64,000 nucleotides of DNA from Rhodospirillales bacterium (GTDB lineage: Bacteria > Pseudomonadota > Alphaproteobacteria > Micavibrionales > UBA1664): contig CP060260.1 in the NCBI GenBank assembly GCA_023898805.1, positions 124,001 to 188,000 of the forward strand. The letters run 5' to 3'. Shown one piece after another: positions 43,365 through 53,468 of this stretch (position 1 is the stretch's first letter; each line of letters begins with the position of its first letter). Made by a program: the position numbers and the translations under genes. The notes below the pieces were generated by a model. The model made no database searches and had not been told where the DNA came from. It saw only the letters and a program-made list of their open reading frames with translations.

Positions 43365-43936
43365 CTTACGATCCTCGTATCTTCGCGCTGGATTTTCTTC
43401 TGCAATTGCAAAATGCCATAGACCAGCGCTTCGGCCGTCGGCGGGCAGCCGGGCACGTAAATATCCACCGGTACGATGCGGTCGCACCCGCGCACCACGG
43501 AATAGGAATAATGGTAATACCCGCCCCCGTTGGCGCACGACCCCATGGAGATCACCCAGCGCGGCTCCGGCATCTGGTCATAGACGCGGCGCAGCGCGGG
43601 GGCCATCTTGTTGGTCAGCGTGCCCGCCACGATCATCACGTCAGACTGGCGCGGGCTGGGACGCGGGATGACCCCGAAACGGTCAAGGTCGTAACGCGAC
43701 ATATAGGCATGGATCATTTCGACAGCACAGCATGCAAGCCCGAAGGTCATCGGCCACATCGAACCCGTGCGCGCCCAGTCGAACAGCTTGTCCACCTGCG
43801 TCAGCACGAATCCCTTGTCGGTCACTTCCTGCGCCACGCGCGCGGCGAATTCGTCCTGCTGTATCGCGGGCACCGGAACGTTCGGCTGCTTCAGGGCCGT
43901 ATGCGGGGCAATGATGACGTCGCGTTCATGGCTCAT
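43361..43936 (-). CDS. nuoB: NADH-quinone oxidoreductase subunit B
   Basis: This subunit carries cluster N2, which hands electrons to quinone. The ligands are in FGLACCAVEMIH, GSCANGGGYY and VPGCPPTAEAL. It has 191 residues. It starts 15 bases after nuoA and overlaps nuoC by 4 bases. Confidence 0.97.
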   Translation of the reverse strand: MSHERDVIIAPHTALKQPNVPVPAIQQDEFAARVAQEVTDKGFVLTQVDKLFDWARTGSMWPMTFGLACCAVEMIHAYMSRYDLDRFGVIPRPSPRQSDVMIVAGTLTNKMAPALRRVYDQMPEPRWVISMGSCANGGGYYHYSYSVVRGCDRIVPVDIYVPGCPPTAEALVYGILQLQKKIQREDTRIVR

Positions 43937-43951
43937 GGCTCGATCCTCGTC

Positions 43952-44365
43952 CTATTCCCAGTCCAGCGCGCCTTTTTTCCATTCATAGACGAATCCGACG
44001 GTCAGAACGCCCAGAAACACCACCATCGACCAGAAACCCGGCATCCCGATATCCTTGAGCGTCACCGCCCACGGGAACAGGAACGCGATTTCAAGATCGA
44101 AAATGATGAACAAAATCGACACCAGATAAAACCGCACGTCGAATTTGTGCCGCGCGTCGTCGAACGCGTCGAACCCGCATTCATAGGCGGCCAGCTTGTT
44201 GGCGTCCGGACGTTGCTTGCCCGCCAGCCACGAACCGATCAGCATGGCGACGCCCAGACCGGCGGCAATCGCCAGAAACACCAGTATGGGAAAATAATCG
44301 GCCAGAAAGGAAGACGATGCGAACAAGGTCGAGGCGGCTTGGATTGGCGATTGGGACTCGGACAT
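43952..44365 (-). CDS. nuoA: NADH-quinone oxidoreductase subunit A
   Basis: This three-helix membrane subunit of complex I has 137 residues. LAAYECGFDAFDDARHKFDVRFYLVSILFIIFDLEIAFLFPW contains the conserved Cys loop and acidic residues. It is the first gene of the A-D block; tRNA-Asp lies directly upstream (44396), so the promoter lies in the about 30-base gap or beyond the tRNA. Confidence 0.97.
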   Translation of the reverse strand: MSESQSPIQAASTLFASSSFLADYFPILVFLAIAAGLGVAMLIGSWLAGKQRPDANKLAAYECGFDAFDDARHKFDVRFYLVSILFIIFDLEIAFLFPWAVTLKDIGMPGFWSMVVFLGVLTVGFVYEWKKGALDWE

Positions 44366-44395
44366 GGAAACCCCGGAAAATAAAAAAACGCTGAA

Positions 44396-44472
44396 TGGCG
44401 CGAGTGACGGGACTTGAACCCGCGGCCTCCTGCGTGACAGGCAGGCGCTCTAACCAACTGAGCTACACCCGC
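44396..44472 (-). tRNA. tRNA-Asp (GUC)
   Basis: A 77-base cloverleaf reads on the minus strand. The acceptor is GCGGGTG/CACTCGC (with one G-T pair), the discriminator is G (typical of Asp), and CCA is encoded. The anticodon loop CTGTCAC gives anticodon GUC. The T arm is GCGGGTTCAAGTCCCGT. It lies immediately upstream of nuoA. Confidence 0.97.
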
Positions 44473-44593
44473 GTAACCTATACGTTCAGGCAGTTTAGAA
44501 AGCCTGCGCGCTTCGGTCAATTCAGCGTTGCACGGTGTATAGGGGAAATCATGCCCCGGCGCAATATCTTGTTAAGCCCGAAAAGCGGAAAAA

Positions 44594-45106
44594 TCAGATC
44601 GTCAGGCGGGGCTGCTCCGGGGTCGGCCTGAACAGAAGCGGTTTCACCGCAACCACGATCGGTTGGGAGAATTCATGCATGCTTACAAAACCTGCGCGTT
44701 GGTCGAAAAGCGCGCACAACATCGCGTTGGCATGCCGGGCATTGTAAAAAATCCGCCCGCCCGGCGCGGCGTCGGGGGCCATCTCGAATTGCCGGTAAAT
44801 GGGCGGAATTTCAACATTTGGGTTTGACGACCAGGTCAGGTGGTAATACCGCCCGTCCCGCGACACCGCCTCACCGCCGATGCGGGCCACGAACGCCTCG
44901 ATACCTTTGTTATCGCTGACAAAGCCGTAAATCTCCGCCTCGCGCACGGGTCTTAGGCTGCGCGCATCCTCGACGTCGTGCAACTCGGTGATATGCGTGG
45001 CATGCCTGCGCGGAAATTCATAGCCGCCGGTCACGCCCTCCAGCGTACGGCGCGTGGACAGATCAATCGCATAACAGGTATAGGGCTGCTTCATAAATGT
45101 TTTCAT
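44594..45106 (-). CDS. Hypothetical protein, 170 aa
   Basis: I do not recognise this protein. It is soluble, of mixed helix/strand character, and Pro/Arg-rich towards the C-terminus. MKTFMKQPYTCYAIDLSTRR is taken as start, with Met5 as an alternative; neither has a good ribosome site. It lies 121 bases before tRNA-Asp on the same strand and is divergent from the gene at 45200, with an A+T-rich 93-base spacer between them. Confidence 0.6.
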   Translation of the reverse strand: MKTFMKQPYTCYAIDLSTRRTLEGVTGGYEFPRRHATHITELHDVEDARSLRPVREAEIYGFVSDNKGIEAFVARIGGEAVSRDGRYYHLTWSSNPNVEIPPIYRQFEMAPDAAPGGRIFYNARHANAMLCALFDQRAGFVSMHEFSQPIVVAVKPLLFRPTPEQPRLTI

Positions 45107-45199
45107 AAATCAAAGGGGGGTGGTCGTCAAATATGAAAAGGGAAAAGCACAAAGACAAAGTAATTGGCATAATTTTTATTATTATGTATAAATAGACCC

Positions 45200-45628
45200 A
45201 TGCTCAGAAATAAAAACCGCATTGAACGTGCCCATTTTATCAACGACCTGAAAATCGGGGGCAAACTCGACGCCAGCGAACGCGAACGACTGGCCGCTTA
45301 TGAATTCGACAAGGGCCCCGTTACCATCTGGGAACAGATCGACCGCTATGGCCTGATCGTCAAACGAGATCGCGGCCCGCAACGCCATGACGAATTTCTG
45401 CGCACGATAAAACAAACCGGCATAAACCTTAAGAAATCGCTGTTTACCCAGCAGGAAATCGCTGCTCTGGCAAAAGCGCTCCACGATTATGTGAGCGGCT
45501 TTTCACTCCATGCCAATCAAGGCACGCCGCAATACACCGTTGTTTACTGGAAGACATCACGAGGCGGGCTGCAATACAGCACCATACCGGCCGGTATGTC
45601 CAGACAGCCCGCACCATCCAGACCCTGA
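45200..45628 (+). CDS. Hypothetical protein, 142 aa
   Basis: This is a charged, helical small protein (IERAHFINDLKIGGKLDASERERLAAYEFDKG, FLRTIKQTGINLKKSLFTQQEIAALAKALHDYV) with no recognised motif. A very A+T-rich stretch (45163-45195) upstream would serve as promoter. It ends 6 bases before the convergent ald stop. Confidence 0.6.
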   Translation: MLRNKNRIERAHFINDLKIGGKLDASERERLAAYEFDKGPVTIWEQIDRYGLIVKRDRGPQRHDEFLRTIKQTGINLKKSLFTQQEIAALAKALHDYVSGFSLHANQGTPQYTVVYWKTSRGGLQYSTIPAGMSRQPAPSRP

Positions 45629-45634
45629 ACCATC

Positions 45635-46723
45635 TCAGGCAAACCCAAGGGCTTCGGCCACGGCGGGATGCACGATCTTCCCGGCATGGACGTTGACCCC
45701 GCCTTTCAGGCCCGGATCCTCGGCACAGGCGCGTTCCCACCCCTTGTCCGCCAGTGCCAGCACATAAGGCAGCGTCGCGTTGTTCAGCGCCTGCGTGGAG
45801 GATTGCGGGTACGCCCCCGGCATGTTGGCGACGCAGTAATGCGACACGCCCTCCACTGTATAGACCGGGTCGTCATGCGTGGTGATACGGCTACTTTCAA
45901 AACATCCGCCCTGGTCGATGGCGATATCCACCAGCACCGCGCCCGCCTTCATGGCTTTCAGCATCTCGTTTGTGATCAGCTTGGGCGCCGCCCCGCCGGG
46001 CACCAGCACCGCGCCGATGACGATATCCATGATCGGGGCGTAATGCTGAATTTTGGCGGTGCTGGCCGCGACCACGTTGGCGGATGTGCCGAAATATTCG
46101 TCCAAAAACCGGATGCGGTCGGGGTTCTTTTCAAAAATGCTGACCCGCGCCCCCATGCCCACGGCGACGCGCGCGGCGTTGAACCCCGCCACCCCACCGC
46201 CCAGCACCAGCACCTTGGCCGGCTCCACCCCCGGCACGCCGGAGATCAGCCGCCCCAACCCGCTCTTGTGCTTTTGCAAAAAGAACGCCCCCATCACCGG
46301 TGCCATGCGCCCCGCGATTTCCGACATCGGCGCCAACAGGGGCAAACCGCCCCGTGCGCCCGTCACGGTTTCGTATGCGATGGCGGTGCAGCCGGATTCC
46401 ATCAGCCCGCGCGCCTGTTTCGGGTCCGGCGCAAGGTGCAGATAGGTAAACAGAACCTGCCCCGCGCGCAGACGCTTCCATTCCGCTTCCTGCGGCTCCT
46501 TGACCTTGACGATCATTTCGGCGCGCGCGAACACGTCTGCCGTGTCCGCCGCGATCTCGGCCCCCGCCGTGCGGTAATCGTCGTCCCGCGCGCCGATCCC
46601 CTGCCCCGCGCCGGCCTCAACCAGCACTTTATGCCCGTGATGCACGCATTCGGCCACGCTTGCGGGGTTCAACCCCACGCGGTTTTCCTGTGCCTTGATT
46701 TCCTTGGGTACGCCGATAAGCAT
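45635..46723 (-). CDS. ald: Alanine dehydrogenase
   Basis: This enzyme interconverts L-alanine and pyruvate plus ammonia with NAD. The 362-residue protein has MLIGVPKEIKAQENRVGL, VKVKEPQEAEW (substrate Lys), FTYLHLAPD (catalytic His), the Rossmann motif VLVLGGGVAGFNAARVAVGMGA and VDIAIDQGGCFE (catalytic Asp). It is monocistronic in appearance; no Lrp-type regulator is adjacent. Confidence 0.97.
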   Translation of the reverse strand: MLIGVPKEIKAQENRVGLNPASVAECVHHGHKVLVEAGAGQGIGARDDDYRTAGAEIAADTADVFARAEMIVKVKEPQEAEWKRLRAGQVLFTYLHLAPDPKQARGLMESGCTAIAYETVTGARGGLPLLAPMSEIAGRMAPVMGAFFLQKHKSGLGRLISGVPGVEPAKVLVLGGGVAGFNAARVAVGMGARVSIFEKNPDRIRFLDEYFGTSANVVAASTAKIQHYAPIMDIVIGAVLVPGGAAPKLITNEMLKAMKAGAVLVDIAIDQGGCFESSRITTHDDPVYTVEGVSHYCVANMPGAYPQSSTQALNNATLPYVLALADKGWERACAEDPGLKGGVNVHAGKIVHPAVAEALGFA

Positions 46724-46803
46724 GGTTTTACCTTTCTGCCGGGAACGAACACTATACCCCGACCACGGCGCATTTCACCATGCAGTGCGGAAAGCGGAGC
46801 TAG

Positions 46804-47724
46804 TCACCCACCGGGATCGTAAGAAACCCCCTCACGCTTCATTTTAGCAATTCTGGCCCGACGGAAAGAACCTTGAAAACAGGCTAATATCCGCCTTTGC
46901 CATCCCGATGTATAGGAACGTCGCTCAAAAAAAGCGACATCGTTAGACGTATAACCCAACAAATTCCCTAACGGTTTTATACCCGCGTTTTCCAACGTTT
47001 GGTTTAAAGCATAGAACACCACAGAAGGTGCCAAATGAGCGCGCAGCTGCGCTTCCATTTCAGGCAGTTGATGCGCCATATCCAACCGGGCATACAGATC
47101 AACTTTCTTTGCCTCCACGATGTGTAAATCGTAACATCCCAACGCCCCCGATTTAACGGCCCGCTTTAACTTGTCTTGCGATGCAAGCGAAAGCTCACAC
47201 AAAGGAAATTCCTCAATACCTATTTTTCCAGACAAAATATTTTCGACAGATTTTTCAAAAATGCAGGACTGTGTGACTGAATTATAACCAAGCCTGCGAA
47301 ACAGTCTTGCGGCCACATGGCGGGCATCGATTTTCTCTGTGGATCGAAATGTCTGCATCCTGATGCGGTTGCCCGCATCAAGGTCTTCTTCTTTACGGCC
47401 ACCATTAATAAAGCGTTCCAAGGCTGCGATATAAGCCAGCCCTTCGGCTTCATACTCTTGTCGATAATAGACTGATACAAATTCATTGATCTTGACGCTA
47501 TCGCCAAAATCCACGCATTGCCGGACCAACCGCCCGTCATCGACAGCATCCTGTAACAATCTTTGCGCTACAGAATTTTCATCCCCCAGGGTGCGGAATA
47601 TAAACCCCATTGGCTTTGATCCATTGGCCAGCAAAAATGCATCCTGAGCACCATGGGGACCGATGACCCCAAAGTAATCGCCTGCCCACTCCATAGCCCG
47701 CTGCCAAATGTCCTGAAGACGCAT
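46804..47724 (-). CDS. Hypothetical protein, 306 aa, A+T-richer
   Basis: This unrecognised soluble protein has basic stretches near the C-terminus (WQRRILACFQGSFRRARIAKMKRE) and a helical body (LAYIAALERFINGGRKEEDL, DARHVAARLFRRLGYNSVT). Its base composition is less GC-rich than that of ald and the GGDEF gene around it, so it may be a recent arrival. No mobile-element ends were seen near it. It could follow the gene at 47777 in one transcript (52-base gap). Confidence 0.65.
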   Translation of the reverse strand: MRLQDIWQRAMEWAGDYFGVIGPHGAQDAFLLANGSKPMGFIFRTLGDENSVAQRLLQDAVDDGRLVRQCVDFGDSVKINEFVSVYYRQEYEAEGLAYIAALERFINGGRKEEDLDAGNRIRMQTFRSTEKIDARHVAARLFRRLGYNSVTQSCIFEKSVENILSGKIGIEEFPLCELSLASQDKLKRAVKSGALGCYDLHIVEAKKVDLYARLDMAHQLPEMEAQLRAHLAPSVVFYALNQTLENAGIKPLGNLLGYTSNDVAFFERRSYTSGWQRRILACFQGSFRRARIAKMKREGVSYDPGG

Positions 47725-47776
47725 AGAGCAAGATTATGCAAGCCCGATTTATAAAGGGTTAAAAATTATACTAGAA

Positions 47777-48898
47777 TCAACACTCGACGTAATGATCGGG
47801 TGTGGCATGCGCCTTTTCCTTGGCGCGGTACATCAGGGCGTCGGCGTTTCTCACCAGCGTTTCCGAATCGTGGAATTCGGCAGGACCGGTCTGCATGATG
47901 CCGATTGAAAAACTGATTCCCCTGGTATTGCCCGCGTCCTCGAAACGCATGATCAGGCGTCGGCACGCCTCGCAGGCCTGCTCGCAAAGGGCTTTGGGCA
48001 TGACGATGGCGAATTCGTCGCCGCCATAGCGCACGCAGTAATCGACCTCGCGGAACGTTTCGCATATGGCGTTCCCTACCTGCTTTAAAATCCGGTCGCC
48101 CTCGAGGTGGCCATGCGTATCGTTGACGGCCTTGAAACCATTGAGATCAAGGAAGATCAGCGCCATCGGCCAGGCATTGCGCTCCGCCACCAGAATCTCC
48201 CGGTGCAGGGCTTCAAAAAACGCCTGCTGGTTCAAAAGCCCGGTCAGGCTGTCATGCGTCGACAATTGCTGCAGACGTTGGGTGCGCGCGTTGAAATTCT
48301 CCTCCGCCGCGCGGGCATGGCGCTCCAGATCCTGACGCGCGCTGACGACCTCAGCCTCCAGCGACGAAATATAGGTATCGAAGACCAGCTGCATGTCGAA
48401 CAACATCAGCTTGTGCAAGGCATGCGTGCGATCCTGACAAAGCTTGGAACCGGCCGGACTTTCCGGAAACGTAGCAATCTGCTGGCAGATCAGGGATTCC
48501 AGCAGGTTGACCGCGGAAAGATATAATCTGGCGGCGACCCCGATGCGCTTGTGCACCCTGCCGATCCGAAGCCGTTTGTTGACGTATTCCAGATCGTAAA
48601 ACCCGCTGAACAGCTCCACAACATAGCGGCGCATGGCCTGCTTCAGCCGTTCAAGCGTTTCGCTGTCGCCAATGACCAGCTTCACTTCGGGATTGGCGGT
48701 CAGGGATGTGTAATACTCTTCGACAAGTTCCTCAGCCGCGGCGCTCATCGGCTCTTTCATCTGCAAAAGGAAGCCAACGTCATCGTCGGTGAAATCAAGC
48801 AGGTATTTCCGGTAGGCAATGTCGCGCTCGGTGATCCGCATCTGCTCGGCCAGGGTTTCCTGCACCTGCGAATGCTGGCTTTCTTGATTTTGCTTCAT
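47777..48898 (-). CDS. Globin-coupled diguanylate cyclase
   Basis: The N-terminal domain (about 25-175) is a sensor globin: RKYLLDFTDDDVGFLLQM, VVELFSGFYDLEYVNKRLRIG and the probable haem-ligand His116 in GRVHKRIG. A short helical linker (180-212) leads to a GGDEF domain with THDSLTGLLNQQAFFE, LDLNGFKAVNDTHGH and an intact active site YGGDEF (292-296). An RxxD inhibitory site (R283-D286) lies five residues before. It should make cyclic di-GMP in response to O2 or another haem ligand (as DosC does) and be feedback-inhibited. It has 373 residues. Confidence 0.92.
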   Translation of the reverse strand: MKQNQESQHSQVQETLAEQMRITERDIAYRKYLLDFTDDDVGFLLQMKEPMSAAAEELVEEYYTSLTANPEVKLVIGDSETLERLKQAMRRYVVELFSGFYDLEYVNKRLRIGRVHKRIGVAARLYLSAVNLLESLICQQIATFPESPAGSKLCQDRTHALHKLMLFDMQLVFDTYISSLEAEVVSARQDLERHARAAEENFNARTQRLQQLSTHDSLTGLLNQQAFFEALHREILVAERNAWPMALIFLDLNGFKAVNDTHGHLEGDRILKQVGNAICETFREVDYCVRYGGDEFAIVMPKALCEQACEACRRLIMRFEDAGNTRGISFSIGIMQTGPAEFHDSETLVRNADALMYRAKEKAHATPDHYVEC

Positions 48899-48992
48899 GC
48901 AATGCCTCAGGCCCCAGAGAACAGCGATAGCACAATGCGATTCAGGATATATGATTTCTACTTTAAGTTGAACATCACTTTTTAAGCATCAC

Positions 48993-49283
48993 CTACATGT
49001 ACAGTGCAGCACAAAGGAAAATCCCCTTCAATACATAAAACGTACATAAAATAGTGCGCACTGCAGGGCCAACCGTGCGCAGCACGGCAAACACAAAAGC
49101 CTGCTCAATCCCTGAAATGGTGGGCACTGCAGGGCCAACCGTGCGCAGCACGGCAAACACAAAAGCCTGCTCAATCCCTGAAATGGTGGGCACTGCAGGG
49201 ATTGAACCTCCGCGCGCCTTTGGCGCGCTAAGCTTTTACGTTCGCAGGTTCAACCCTGCCTTATAAGGTCGGAAAGAAATCGA
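48993..49283. repeat. Tandem array derived from the 3' end of tRNA-Val
   Basis: Two identical 66-bp units (49058-49123, 49124-49189) are followed by a partial third. Each unit starts with gcactgcaggg, the 3' acceptor/T-stem of the tRNA-Val at 49284. The third copy (49184-49209) matches 26 bases of the tRNA 3' end exactly. Each unit also has a hairpin ccgtgc-gca-gcacgg; the third stretch has gcgcgcc-ttt-ggcgcgc and a T-arm-like gcaggttcaaccctgc in the opposite sense. No gene was found in 48899-49283. Confidence 0.85.
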
Positions 49284-49358
49284 TGGTGGGCACTGCAGGG
49301 ATTGAACCTGCGACCCCATCCGTGTGAAGGATGTGCTCTCCCGCTGAGCTAAGTGCCC
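49284..49358 (-). tRNA. tRNA-Val (CAC)
   Basis: A 75-base cloverleaf reads on the minus strand. The acceptor is GGGCACT/AGTGCCC, the discriminator is A, and CCA is encoded. The anticodon loop TTCACAC gives CAC. The T arm is GCAGGTTCAATCCCTGC. Its 3' end is repeated in the array downstream (49058-49209). Confidence 0.96.
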
Positions 49359-49535
49359 CCTGATGAAAGGGTAATTTCAAAGGTCCGGGCTTTTTAGTCG
49401 TTCGGCCCGCAAAAGTCAAAGACTATAGGGAATTTACATGGCCCTTTGAGGGCCCACGCGGCTTACCCGCATGAAGATACGCTATGGGGGTTCAAAACCC
49501 TCATCATCCTGCACAGCAAAACATTGATTGAAAAG

Positions 49536-49610
49536 TGGTGGGTGATGAGGGGTTCGAACCCCCGACCCTCTCGGTGTAAACGAGATGCTCTTCCGCTGAG
49601 CTAATCACCC
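49536..49610 (-). tRNA. tRNA-Val (UAC)
   Basis: A 75-base cloverleaf reads on the minus strand. The acceptor is GGGTGAT/ATCACCC, the discriminator is A, and CCA is encoded. The anticodon loop TTTACAC gives UAC. The two tRNA-Val genes are 177 bases apart and differ in anticodon and acceptor; they may share a transcript. Confidence 0.96.
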
Positions 49611-49654
49611 GGCGCGAGGAAACCAAAATCCACAAACAAAAGCAAGCGCCCGAT

Positions 49655-49684
49655 AAAAAAGCGGCCGGATCGAAACCCGGCCGC
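49655..49684 (-). terminator. Second terminator after hup
   Basis: An 8-bp GC-only stem (gcggccgg 49661-49668 with ccggccgc 49677-49684) is followed on the minus strand by six T (complement of 49655-49660). It lies just beyond the first terminator at 49690. Confidence 0.85.
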
Positions 49685-49689
49685 CTGAT

Positions 49690-49716
49690 AAAAAAGCCGC
49701 TGGAAAATCCGGCGGC
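49690..49716 (-). terminator. First terminator after hup
   Basis: The stem gccgctgg (49696-49703) with ccggcggc (49709-49716), one G-U pair, is followed on the minus strand by six T. It begins 11 bases after the hup stop. Together with 49655 it makes a tandem terminator, fitting a highly expressed gene. Confidence 0.85.
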
Positions 49717-49726
49717 GTATTGGAAA

Positions 49727-50005
49727 TTAGCGCTTGTTGACAGCGTCTTTCAGCGCCTTGCCGGCAGCGAATTTCGGCTGCTTGGAGGCGGCGATTTTGA
49801 TCGGGGCGCCGGTACGCGGGTTGCGGCCGGTTTGCGCCTTGCGGTTCGTGACTTTGAAGGTGCCGAAACCGATCAGTTTCACTTCGTTGCCTTTTTTCAG
49901 GGACGCGGTGATCGCGTCGAGAACGGCGTTCAGGCACTCTTCGGCTTTGGTTTTCGACAGGTCGGTCGATTTGGCAACAGCGGCCACGAGGTCAGTCTTG
50001 TTCAT
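49727..50005 (-). CDS. hup: DNA-binding protein HU
   Basis: This histone-like nucleoid protein has 92 residues. It has MNKTDLVAAVAKSTDLSKTKAEECLNAVLDAI, GFGTFKVTNRKAQTGRNPRTG with the Pro-tipped DNA-binding arm, and a C-terminal helix. The position after lon is the usual alphaproteobacterial order. Two terminators follow. Confidence 0.96.
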   Translation of the reverse strand: MNKTDLVAAVAKSTDLSKTKAEECLNAVLDAITASLKKGNEVKLIGFGTFKVTNRKAQTGRNPRTGAPIKIAASKQPKFAAGKALKDAVNKR

Positions 50006-50167
50006 GGAGGAACCCCCAGTTTGTTGTTGAGAAGCTTCATACCCCGTGCGTGAACATCACGCATCTTCCTTGGGTGTGAAACCGGTGCCGAAAACAACCC
50101 GCAACACTAGGTTTTAGGCGGTTCTAGCGGCACCGGGGTAAACTAATAGGCCTATTTTTCAGGGCCG

Positions 50168-52618
<2,451 letters not shown>

Positions 52619-52786
52619 GAAATTTCCCCTGACTTGTACCCTGAACGCCGAACTTGGCCGCCGCGTTTAAACGGCACATTATCCCCGCACACCTTCGACT
52701 TCAGCATGCCAAAGGTGAACGATTCCTTAATTTAGGACTGTATGCCTAAAAATCAAGATCGAACGAAAAACAGGCAGAAATACGCC

Positions 52787-53440
52787 CTATTTCTTTTCTT
52801 CTGCCTTCGGCATGTCGGAACGCGACGCGATGACATGGTCGATCAGGCCGAAATTCTTGGATTCTTCGGCGGACATGAAGGTATCGCGGTCCATCGCCTT
52901 TTCAATGGCCGAAAGCTTCTGCCCCGTCTGCTGGACGTAAATGCCGTTGAGCTTTTCGCGCAGCTTGAGAATCTCGCGCGCCTGAATCTCGATATCCGAG
53001 GCCATGCCCTGCGCCCCGCCGGACGGCTGGTGCACCATGACGCGGGAATTGGGCAGACAGTAGCGTTTGCCCTTCTCTCCGCAAGTCAGCAGAAGCGAGC
53101 CGGCCGATGCCGCCTGCCCGATACACAGCGTGGCGACGTTGCACTTGACGTAGTTCATCGTGTCCATCATCGCGAAGGCCGAGGTCACAACCCCGCCCGG
53201 CGAGTTGATGTAAAACGCGATGTCCTTGGTCGGGTTTTCCGATTCCAGAAACAGAAGCTGGGCGCAGATCAAGCTGGCCACATGGTCGTGCACGCCGCCG
53301 GTCAGGAAGATGATGCGCTCCTTGAGCAAGCGGGAAAAGATGTCATAGGCGCGCTCGCCGCGATTGGTGACTTCCACCACCATCGGGACAAGATCCATCA
53401 GGACGTCTTCGTAGAATTCGGAACGGGGCAAGCGGGCCAT
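52787..53440 (-). CDS. clpP: ATP-dependent Clp protease proteolytic subunit
   Basis: This is the peptidase of the ClpXP/ClpAP complexes. It has 217 residues. The catalytic triad is Ser112 in GQAASAGSLL, His137 in SRVMVHQPSGG and Asp186 in DRDTFMS. The family blocks LVPMVVE, FLESENPTKDIAFYINSPGG are present. It lies 168 bases upstream of lon, with no clpX in the gap. Confidence 0.98.
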   Translation of the reverse strand: MARLPRSEFYEDVLMDLVPMVVEVTNRGERAYDIFSRLLKERIIFLTGGVHDHVASLICAQLLFLESENPTKDIAFYINSPGGVVTSAFAMMDTMNYVKCNVATLCIGQAASAGSLLLTCGEKGKRYCLPNSRVMVHQPSGGAQGMASDIEIQAREILKLREKLNGIYVQQTGQKLSAIEKAMDRDTFMSAEESKNFGLIDHVIASRSDMPKAEEKK

Positions 53441-53468
53441 GGAAAACCTTCGGCTGGGGTGGCTAGAT

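Noticed and set aside
44239..44520. 94-codon minus-strand frame over tRNA-Asp
   Set aside because: It reads through the tRNA (GVAQLVRAPACHAGGRGFKSRHSR is the usual false translation of a tRNA) and into nuoA in another frame.
48993..49266. Small proteins with 22-residue repeats on both strands
   Set aside because: They are translations of the 66-bp tRNA-derived repeats.
49359..49535. Small RNA or third tRNA between the two tRNA-Val genes
   Set aside because: A ggccct-ttg-agggcc hairpin and a ggggttcaaaacccc-like stretch are present, but no cloverleaf or T-run terminator could be built.
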